Assembly (NCBI GenBank): GCA_036362985.1
Contig: JAYGXS010000004.1
Coordinates: 5,377,440 to 5,441,439, forward strand
Direction: 5' to 3'
Origin: Ligula intestinalis
Lineage: Eukaryota > Platyhelminthes > Cestoda > Diphyllobothriidea > Diphyllobothriidae
Length of the DNA: 64,000 bases
The notes under the pieces are model-generated. The model did not search any database and was not told the DNA's origin. It saw only the letters and a program-made list of their open reading frames with translations. Of the stretch, positions 55,440 through 64,000 are shown in pieces (position 1 is the stretch's first letter; the number at the start of each line of letters is the position of its first letter). The translations under genes were made by a program, and so were the position numbers.

Positions 55440-57040
55440 GTTTCTTATAACTGTAATTACTCTAGCTTCATTTCAGAGAGCATCTTTGTTATGCTGGTCC
55501 AACTTCCTCTTAAACGTGTCCACAGATGGGGACATGACAATGTCTGCGGGCAGAGCACTCCATGCCTCGATTACCCTCTTAGAGAAGAAGAATTTTCGTG
55601 TGTTCAATCTTGCCCCAGTCACACGTAGTTTGAGAGGGTGTCCGCGCAAGCGAGTAGTAGTTGCCAACTCAAGGAACTCGTTGGATGCTAGGCAAAATTC
55701 TGACTCCGCAGCATGCGAAATGCCTGTATTAGGTCACCACGCAGCTGTCTGTAATCCAGAAGAAATAAGTCAAGATTGGTCACAAGTGTCTTATAAGGAA
55801 GGTACGCTTGGCTTCGAACTAACTTAGTTGCCCGTCATCGTACCCTTTAAATGGTTTTTCTGTCTTTGACTGTCCAAATTTTTGAAGCTTGTATGGAAAA
55901 CTCCAATTCGGGTCGTACAAACGTCCCAAATACCTTACCAAATCCTATTTCGTCGAACTTTGCAAAGGCGCGCTTAACGGGATACAAGGTGGACATTGCA
56001 GATTTGACCACCTTCAAGCAGTGGGGTGATGGCTTTAGTGAAGGCGTGAACCACATCTCTAGACACGTCTGGGTCTCTACTTTTGATGATTTGGTTGTAA
56101 TTCCTCCGATACGAAGAGCTGGAACTACCGAAGCGCATGATGTTGTATTTGGCGACATTAAATGGCAGGAGCCACTCGTTTGACCATTGTTCAAGTCGGT
56201 GCAAATTTGCCTGCAGATTTGCTTCGTCGTCTTTGTTACGGATGACCTTCCAGAGTTTCACATCGTCGGCGAACATTGCATTTCCGCAGTCTAATCCGCT
56301 TATGCAGTCTTCAATATATATAAGGAAGAGGATAAGGCACAGAACAGAACCCTGGGGAACCCCACTATCAACCGCCACCTCCGCTGATCGCTGATCACCA
56401 AGATATATGGGCTAAGTTCGACCAGTCAGAAAGTTTTCGATTCATTGGAAAAGGTTATTTCATACCTCTAGAGGTCTGAGCTTGTATAGGAGACGTTGAT
56501 GAGGCACAGTGTCAAATGCATTTGAGTCTAAAAAAATTACGTGCACTGTATGTCCTTGATCGACTGCTCTGGTCCATTGTTCTAGAGAGTAGAGCAAATT
56601 TGTTGAGCAAGGCCGTCCTTTACGGAATCCGTGCTGTTTGCTTGACAGAAGTCGATGACACTCAAGGAATTGTATTGACTTTATTTTGATAATTCGCTTC
56701 ATGATCTTGCAGCATATTGAAGTAAAGCTTATCAGCCTGTAGTTGTTTGCGGACGCCCGACTCCCACTTTTGCGTATGGGTGAGATCCACGCTATCTTCC
56801 AGTCGAATGGCAATTGGCCTGTGTTTAAGGAGGCCTGGAAGAGTCACTGCAGGGGTTCTGTCAAATCCACGGTCAGTGCTTTCAATAGCTGTGCTGGTAT
56901 GTCATCCGGACCTACCGACTTTGTGTCTTTGAGCTTAAGAAGTTCTTGCAGAACAGTAATCTCCGTGAGCTCAGCTGAGTCGACGGTCGGAATCTCCTCT
57001 GTCAGATCCGATTTACAACAGACCCTCTTATAAAATAATT
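55440..57040 (-). mobile_element. 5'-truncated CR1-like LINE
   Basis: On the minus strand: DDIPAQLLKAL, WKIAWISPIRKSGSRASANN (56813 on), QHGFRKGRPCSTNLLYSLEQ, VHVIFLDSNAFDTVPHQRLL (motif A), SGVPQGSVLCLILFLIYIED (motif B), MFADDVKLW (motif C), then RGDLIQAFRML and RVIEAWSALPADIVMSPSVD at the C-terminus. The reverse transcriptase motifs are kept but frames are broken near 55970 and 56400. No endonuclease remains. Related to but distinct from the LINE at 7330-11480. Confidence 0.85.
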
Positions 57041-57059
57041 GTCAAAAATGTTACGCAAT

Positions 57060-57440
57060 GAAAAAACCCCCTATATCGGTGGCAGAGTTCAGCGAGCCAC
57101 CAAATTCCAAAAGAAGGGTACAGGTAAAAAAACTGCTTAAATAGGTAGTTAGATTGATATGATATGTTGCAATGAGATGGGATAGTGATTATTACGGTTC
57201 AGGACGCTCCTTGTCGTGCAAAAATCATATCTCATCACGGAATTGAGACAAACGGTGTTCATCGGAGACAACAGGGCCAAAACATGGAGGGGACCGTAAA
57301 ATGCAGGGCAGCATCACCGAGATGTGACGTGTCAGACTAGAGTCCATTTACAATTTGGCGACAACGTAAGGACCCACGATGATCATTGACAGCAACCGCG
57401 AAGAACACCGTCGGGGTTGCAAAACGGGGAAGGATTTGCA
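57060..57440 (+). repeat. family F repeat, copy 2
   Basis: GCAGAGTTCAGCGAGCC, AAAAAAACTGCTT and GCATCACCGAGATGTGACG align with 58210-58560 in the same orientation. Confidence 0.5.
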
Positions 57441-58189
57441 TCATTTGGAAATCATGCTTCACTCTGCAAGGGAAGCTTGTTAAGACACATTGGTTCTTAA
57501 GAAAATGCAACGATTATTCCTTGAATAAATTGAACTCTCCAGTGCGCTTCCTGAAAAGAGAAAATCCCGGTCTTGTCTTGACGCTCAGCTTCCAGTTGGA
57601 AAGTTATTCCTTACTGTACTGTATATTTGGCTTCAAGTCGTAAATTGTAGATGGTACAGAATATAGAGTGTTTTCCCATAAAAGTAGTAGACGATCAGTT
57701 TGTTAATTGGTTACAACAAAGAATCGGCCTAACTGGCTTGAAATCATAATAACGCTGTGTTAACCCTGTTATACCAGTTTCACAAGGCATATACTTTTGT
57801 GTTAAGTCCACTCTGATTACTTTTTAGAATACCAAAAAAGTTATCGCAAAGAGCAAACAGTGAAAAGGAGTCTTTATTGCAAATAAGCTACCTATTTGCC
57901 TGTTTTTCGTTCGCATCAGTCGGAGTGACCGGTGTTAAATTCAAAAGGTCGTGAATAAATAAATAATAAATAATTTTTTTATTTTAGGCCCGAATGGCCT
58001 CGTCATTGCAAACTAAGTGCTGTGTAAAAATAAATACAAAGTTGATACATGCTGCTCTCCGTGAACAACCACATAGGCAGCGGCAGCGTTTAGTAGTGTT
58101 AACAGATAAAATTCATACCCACCAACATATCTTCGTTTTGAAATAGTAGTCAACACTCTCTGAAAACGCATAATGAACTAAGGAGGAAG
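57441..58189. other. unassigned sequence
   Basis: No recognised motif. Confidence 0.35.
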
Positions 58190-58700
58190 CAGTGAAAAAA
58201 ATTGTACCATTAAAACGGGGGCCGAGTTCGGCGGACCCTCGCTTGAAAAGAAAACAAAACGTAGGAGAAAAAACTGCTTCTGCAAAATTAAGTAGGTTGG
58301 TTGATAGGATTGATTGCGGTGCAATGAGATAGGACTGTTGATGAGAACGTATGAGGGTTGGAAACGCTTCTTGTCAATTGGAGAAGCCATATAGCAGCAG
58401 ACGCTGTCGTTCACCACTGTAACACCTTACGACTGGCTTCATGATCAACCATCAGGGAGGTGAGACCGGAGGAGGCCATCGCGGACAAGAGGGTCGACAA
58501 GATGAGGGAACGGCAGAGGTCACGTGATCATCACCGAAACGCCGGAGATACGACCTTGTGGACTGCGGAGTTCAGCGACGAGCCGGCGCAAATAGCAGAA
58601 TCGCCGTGAGCACGACTAGAGACCATGAAGCCCATCGTCAGTGTTGTAAAACCGGGGACGGAGAACGGCAATGATGACTTGACAGAGAGGGGAAGAAACA
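58190..58700 (+). repeat. family F repeat, copy 3 (longest)
   Basis: See copies 1 and 2. The block order is the same and no protein is evident. Confidence 0.5.
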
Positions 58701-59449
58701 TCGTTGCAAATATAACTCTATATAATGAGACCTATTCTGCATTAACTCACTGATATTATTCAAAATCACTGTTGTAATCGAGTACCTAGAGAGCATCGTC
58801 ATCTAGTTTTTTTAAATCACGGTTCATCTCTTATTGCTCTTGAAAGAACGCTTTCAAGACCTTCAGCCTTCCTTAGCTCCAGTGTGTTACATTGCGGGCT
58901 GTAAATATAAACTGTTGCCGTGTGTTTGGTATGTGTTATTCATATGACATACCATTCGCCATTAAAGTAGCCAGGAAAGGGGGCACTCAGCGATATTCGG
59001 GATTTTTCTTGCTTTTATACAGAAATCAAGGCAAGATGAGCGAACAAATCGTAGATCCAGATTTCCACAAGCAGTGGTCAATATGCCAATTGTTTGTTGA
59101 TCACTAGGTCCTTTAAACCCGCCCGCTATTTGCGTTCCCCACTTCAGACTGAAAGAATCGGGCAAGGCAAAGCTCATTTTCCACTTGCTAAATGACTGCT
59201 TGCGCTGAAGAGTCTCAGAACTGCGTGCAAACTCTCTGTGAATCGGAAACCGCAGAGTCACTCAAGGGAAATGGGGTGGCAACAATAGGTGAATAGAAGG
59301 GTCTCCTGCATATAATAATGTACAGGCCTGCTGCCAGTACCAACTATTTTTGTTTTTGCAACCTTCACTCTGTGTTTTGAACATCTTTGACTGACTTCAG
59401 CGAAAATTCCCATTTCTACGATTGAAAAGTCATGTTGGCAAACGATCGT
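58701..59449. other. unassigned sequence
   Basis: No recognised exon or repeat. Confidence 0.35.
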
Positions 59450-60287
59450 TTACGGTCATTCATCGTCAGGCCAGTACATGACATGGGGAATAAAATTGGT
59501 CAATTAATTACAGCGATTATATAATCGTCAAATTTAGGAAGGGGGGAGGGGGAGGAAAAGGGTGAAGTTAATTAAGCAGCTGAGTTTTACCTCGTCTCCT
59601 GAATGCGGGCGCCTGCGCAGGTAGGACGCTGGTTGCCATGCCCAGGTTCTCGCGGTCCGCGGATTGAGTTCTGTATGTCAGCCGCGCAGCTTGCACTTGA
59701 CTATTCTCCGTAGCTTCGTCTTCTTTGGCTTCAGTAGGTGTTGGATTTCCGCGTGCAGTCGGCCAAAAGAGGGCAATGGCTTGAACCAGCGACTTTTGAC
59801 AGCATAGAGTGGGTTTTGCTAGCCAGATTGCCACTGCTTCTGCTGTGGCTAACACCCGTTTGCGCAGGCCTTTGGAGAAGTGCGTTGGCGTGGGGTATAA
59901 AACCCGAAAGGCTTCACTCGCGTCCACTTGGTGGTTTGTATCAATTAGGTGGGCGAGGATTGAGCTTGAGGTCAGTCTATCCTCCCCTCTGCTGAGCCAA
60001 GCTGGTATGTGCTCGCGCATTCTCTTCTCCAGACGTCGCGTTGTTCGGCCAATATAGCCCGCTCCACAGGAACAGGTGAACGAATAGATGCACATAGATG
60101 TGGCCTGAAATGGTAGTCTGTCCTTACCTCCCATACGTAGAAGGGGAGACTTAGTGAAGAGAAGCCGAAAGTTTGCAGCCGGGAAGGCATTAATAACCGC
60201 TGTCATCAGGCGCCTTCTTACTAGTTCACTCGTTGCGTCTCCAATACATGGCAGTCTTATAAACAGATCTTTGACTGAATTTATGAC
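59450..60287 (-). pseudogene. PLE GIY-YIG endonuclease fragment
   Basis: The minus open frame (60206-59568, extendable upstream in frame to about 60287) reads LFIRLPCIGDATSELVRRRL, AANFRLLFTKSPLLR, IYSFTCSCGAGYIGRTTRRL (core motif with Arg), LEKRMREHIPAWLSR, LRKRVLATAEAVAIWLAKP and a long tail. Same lineage as 42299-42825. The reverse transcriptase is absent. The tail near 59440-59475 may hold a CTGACGA hammerhead-like box. It sits about 500 bp upstream of PSMA3, on the opposite strand. Confidence 0.8.
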
Positions 60288-60778
60288 AAAGATTTATTTG
60301 CTTTCTGTTTATGTATTAATGTAAATTTTCCACCGTAACGTAGTTCGCTAACTACTCTACTCCTCTTTTTAGTTCTATCGGTTGGTAATTGCCCATCTAC
60401 CTTATAAATTTTACACACAGAGTTATTCAACTTGTTTGGTTTGTGTTTTCATATTTCATAATCTTGCACACAGTTTTTTTCCCTCGATAGTGACGTTTGA
60501 TTTTGCCCTTGGCACCGCAGCCTATGTAAGAATTAAAAAATTTGAGTGAACATTCCGTAATATAGAGTGGAAGATGTGTCATTTGAATATTTTTCGCAAG
60601 GTAAAATAATATTAAGGAATCTGCGTGCTAAATCATGAACTCTTGCATTATGGGCAAGCCAATAGCGATTGTGGTATTGGGGGCGGAAAAAGTACAATTG
60701 TGATTGGTAGTTTTTGACCCCCCTTCCGTATTGTTGGGGCCCTTTTCTTTGCGTAACGGTTTTATTACTAATCCGACG

Positions 60779-62558
60779 ATGAGTTCGATTGGCACTGGTG
60801 TAGGACGGTTGCTTATTTAATACAGTTAATTTAGTATGACCTCTCAGCATCCCAGTTTTCACCAGAAGGCAAGGTTTTTCAAATCGAGTATGCGTACAAG
60901 GCGGTTGATAACAGCGGGTACGTACATTTTATATTTCTTCACTTCTCAGGACGGCCGTTGCACTTAAAGGCAAGGATGGAGTTGTATTTGCCGTAGAAAA
61001 TATTGTCCTCTCTAAGTTATATGAAGCAGGATGCACTAAACGCATTTATAACGTCGATACCCATATAGGAATGGTAGGTGACCGTAAACATTGTCTATTG
61101 TTCCACAGGTAGTCGCAGGTCTTCAGTCTGACGCAAAGGCTCTCGTAGAAATCGCACGTGACGAGTGTTCGTCCTTTCGTGAAAATTTTGGAAGTCCTAT
61201 CCCTTTGAAGGTAACAGCGGTCTCATTCAAGTTTATCCCCAGGCCCTCGTTGAACGCGTATCGATGCATATGCACGCATATACTCTTTACAGTGCTATTC
61301 GGCCTTTTGGCGTCTCCATCCTTCTTGGGTCATACGAGAAGGATGGTGCTCATTTATATGTGATTGAGCCCTCTGGTATCTCCTACGTAAGTTCTTTCTA
61401 ACAAGCTGTGTGAGTTCGCATTTCGAATTGCTAAGCATATCATACTAACGTTGTCCTGGCCCCGTGAGCTCTGGGTGGCCAAGTTTCCCTCCACCTACAC
61501 CAATTCATTTGAAATTAACAGCTTATAAAAACCAGACTTTGTCGTGACCTTTATTACCTTGAATCCTTACAATTGGTTTTGTTTAGGTACAGGGCTAAGA
61601 AAGCCTGCTCTTGTTGGATTACAAAGCGCTTCGACGACCAGTTAGATCTATCTGATTTTAGCGAATGGGGGCTGGACTATTATTGTCTTGAATTAAAAGA
61701 TTTCGGATTTCTCACGAATATCCTTTGGAGAAACTGGCATGCACTGATTTTTAATCATATCAGTTAGACAGCACAGTGTTTAGGCGTATCTTTTTTCGTT
61801 TAACCAGAGGACATTTCAAAAAATAAAGCTGCATAAGTAGGGCAATCAAAGCGCTTCAGAAGCAGTTAATTTCTCCAATACTGAGGAGATAGTAATGGAA
61901 ACAAATTTTCGCACATAAGACTCTGTTGTTCTCACCTAAGATAACCCAGATAATATAACTGAAATTTCCGGCATTGCTAACTCACATTAAACCACTGGAC
62001 GATACCTGAGATAGTGTGCGTTACGAATACTGCAAATTTAAAAGCACAGTACCAAGGCATGTCGAACTACCTGTTTAAAATTGAAGTTCATTTATAAACT
62101 TCGGCAGTTAGTACCGTTCCTTTGATTTTTGATAAATATTTGCAACAACCTTCCTAGGATGTCAAACCGCTCATCTGGTCACAGTTTTCTTCTTTTGTCC
62201 ATTGTCCACTTACGTTTCAGACCTTGTTACAATAGTCGTCGGTTATTAAGCCCAATTTATTCTGGGCCCGAGGTGGGCCTAATAACCGCCGACTACTGTA
62301 ACTGGTAGTTTTAACAGTTATTAACGGTACTTATACGGCGAAGCCCACCTCTGAGGATTCCCTCATGTTTGTTTTGGATTTCGAAATTTGGTTCTGTCCA
62401 CCCCTAACTTAACTATTTTTAAATCAACTTTTTTCATTTTTAAAGGCTTACGAGGGATGTGCAATCGGAAAGGCCAAACAGAATGCGAAGACTGAGTTAG
62501 AGCAGTTAAAATTGAAAGATATGACTATCCAGGAACTGATCAAAGAGGCAGCAAAAAT
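60779..62558 (+). CDS. PSMA3: proteasome subunit alpha type-3, 3' end beyond window
   Basis: Exons are 60779-60799, 60835-60917, 60950-61073, 61109-61210, 61243-61386 and 62446-62558, all GT-AG with codon phase kept. Introns are 35, 32, 35, 32 and 1,059 bp. The protein starts MSSIGTG, then [20 protein letters not shown], the alpha-subunit N-terminal signature, and continues with [78 protein letters not shown] and [20 protein letters not shown]. It aligns with animal PSMA3 along its whole length. The subunit forms part of the outer alpha ring of the 20S proteasome and is non-catalytic. The last exon or exons, encoding the acidic C-terminal tail, are not in the window. The start is fixed by the conserved MSSIGTG. 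Confidence 0.95.
62227..62301. repeat. hairpin in PSMA3 intron 5
   Basis: Arms of 28 bp (62227-62254 and 62274-62301) pair with three mismatches around about 19 nt. TTACAATAGTCGTCGG faces its near complement ending GACTACTGTAA. It could be a tiny MITE or a structured intron element. Confidence 0.7.
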
Positions 62559-64000
62559 GTAAGTATTAAACAGCGACATTAAGAATGCAATAAATTTTAG
62601 AAAAATATACCATTTACGTAGTTATTTTGCACTTCGCATTTTAAGCGTTTACTCATTTTCGAGTTTTGGGGAATAACTTTCCCACTGTGTCAGTAATGGT
62701 ATAAATAGATACTACCACGCCCACGTTTGCAGCAGACAGCTCATTTTCTTATCTTGACATGCTTTTGACTTATAGTAAGGTTTACAAACTGTATTTCGCC
62801 CTATATCCCAAATCTGAGTAGGAAGAGTAGTAAAATCCGGTCTCCAGTTGATTTGACGGGAATCATGTGGTTTAAATCGTAGGCAATGGATATTCTTCCC
62901 TAATTCACTGTTTACTTAATAAACAACTAGTTAAATTAGTGCAGCAACGGTTTTTCCACGTTCCTGATATGACTTCTGTGGATGAGATGCATTTACTCTG
63001 CATTTGTATTCCTGAATGTCTACCATACTAATTAGATTTGCAGACCGCTCAGTCGTCCTCGCCTGAGCAAGTGATCAGCGTCAGAATGTTCCTACGGTTA
63101 GGAGTAGACTACTTGCATACCCGTACCTGTGACGGCTCCTACCAGTACTGGAATATCTGTTTTATGTCTTTCATGACATTCGTCGGCTGCGACTTCGCAC
63201 AATACATTCAACTTTTTGAGATATAGAGCGTGCTAGTATTGGTCTTGTGTTCAGTAAACTGAGTGAGAGGCTTCTCAGTTACCCTGTCGAAACTACCAAT
63301 CCTTGTCTGAGCCCCCGGTAACCCGTAGGCTCTAAACAATTTAATTCTTTCAGTGCGGTTGGTAGGTCTCCAGGCAAGACCGACAGTCGTGATGTGTTTT
63401 TTATGAGCAGGGCATATCCTCTTGGTCTTCGAAGACCATTTAAACTGAATAATCCCGATCAGTAAATTCCGTTCGGAAATCATCACCTAATAATTGGATT
63501 CTGAAATTTGCTATTGGTCTGAAGATGACCTTGTCTCACGCAGACTTCTTAAAAATGAATCCAGTAAAGTAATTTTAGCCGAGGAGAGGTTTGGTTCGGC
63601 GAACGAACTACGAGGACGTGGAAGGCTAAAATATGACACACGGACTAACAGCTCTGTGACCTGTTGACCGTAAACCGTCATTGAATAAGCTTGCTTGCCA
63701 CCACTGCCTTGTGGTTAGGTTCTTAAGTCAAAGCACTAGGGGAGACAATCTCGAACGAGCAATCCAAGCGGTCATCTGCCATCGTAATTTATAGTGAAGC
63801 AGTGTCAAATGTGCTTTTTGCCTTGGCATGATAGGGACGATATTCCTTCCTAAGTTGCCGGCGTCTTATAGTGACAAGACTACACCAGAGTGATTAGAGT
63901 AGATTGAAGACAAGAGCCGGACAGGCATCGTATTCTGATCCACGCTACTAGTTCACATCCTCACCCGACTACAGATGAAACAGGTCTTAGTTAATCGTTA
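62559..64000. other. PSMA3 intron 6, in part
   Basis: No exon matching the PSMA3 C-terminus was found, so this is probably intron up to the window edge. Short ORFs at 63038 and 63208 have no motif. Confidence 0.5.

Noticed and set aside
1..64000. CRISPR array, bacterial operon or prophage
   Set aside because: No short regularly spaced repeats, no ribosome-binding-site-led gene clusters; spliceosomal introns and retroelements show a eukaryotic nuclear genome.
62559..64000. Last PSMA3 exon within the window
   Set aside because: No frame after an acceptor resembled the PSMA3 C-terminus; the AG at about 62600 gives an unrelated reading.

Overview
The window reads as eukaryotic, repeat-dominated animal DNA, most likely from a parasitic flatworm (Neodermata, possibly a diphyllobothriidean tapeworm). 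The evidence is a multi-exon proteasome alpha-3 gene whose small introns are only 32-35 bp, a second gene with 47-48 bp introns next to an 8.6 kb one, and a dense load of Penelope-like elements (PLEs) with GIY-YIG endonucleases, CR1-like LINEs, Ty3/gypsy relics and tRNA-derived SINE-like repeats. The species is an inference; no ribosomal or mitochondrial marker is present. Most long ORFs are transposon debris or chance frames.

Layout. 0-5.2 kb: SINE-like copy, decayed gypsy pol on the minus strand, a near-perfect PLE foldback and a PLE 5' coding fragment. 5.4-15.2 kb: a plus-strand gene ('gene A', family not recognised, at least four exons from 5717 to 15013, with a poly(A) signal). Its third intron is packed with SINE copies, a CR1-like LINE interrupted by tRNA-like sequences, a 5'-truncated PLE and two long foldbacks. 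15-26 kb: a small terminal-inverted-repeat element, LTR pieces, a nested palindromic repeat complex and direct repeats. 26.9-53.5 kb: PLE-rich stretch with inverted PLE pairs, LTRs and GAA microsatellites, one of which contains a 10-N assembly gap. 55-59 kb: a second, minus-strand LINE and a dispersed repeat in three copies. 59.4-60.3 kb: a PLE endonuclease relic. 60.8-62.6 kb: PSMA3, whose last exon or exons lie past the window edge.

The most striking pattern is that PLE material repeatedly occurs as inverted pairs in which the minus-strand copy is on the left and the plus-strand copy on the right. The two heads face each other and the 3' tails point outward. At least ten such arrangements are visible. 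Their tails share a common architecture: a hammerhead-ribozyme-like motif (CUGANGA box, helix II, GAAA box, GUC), an AATAAA-like hexamer directly after it, then a CTTCTTCTCAATTA block that is often expanded into GAA microsatellite. No cellular gene was recognised between 15.2 and 60.7 kb.
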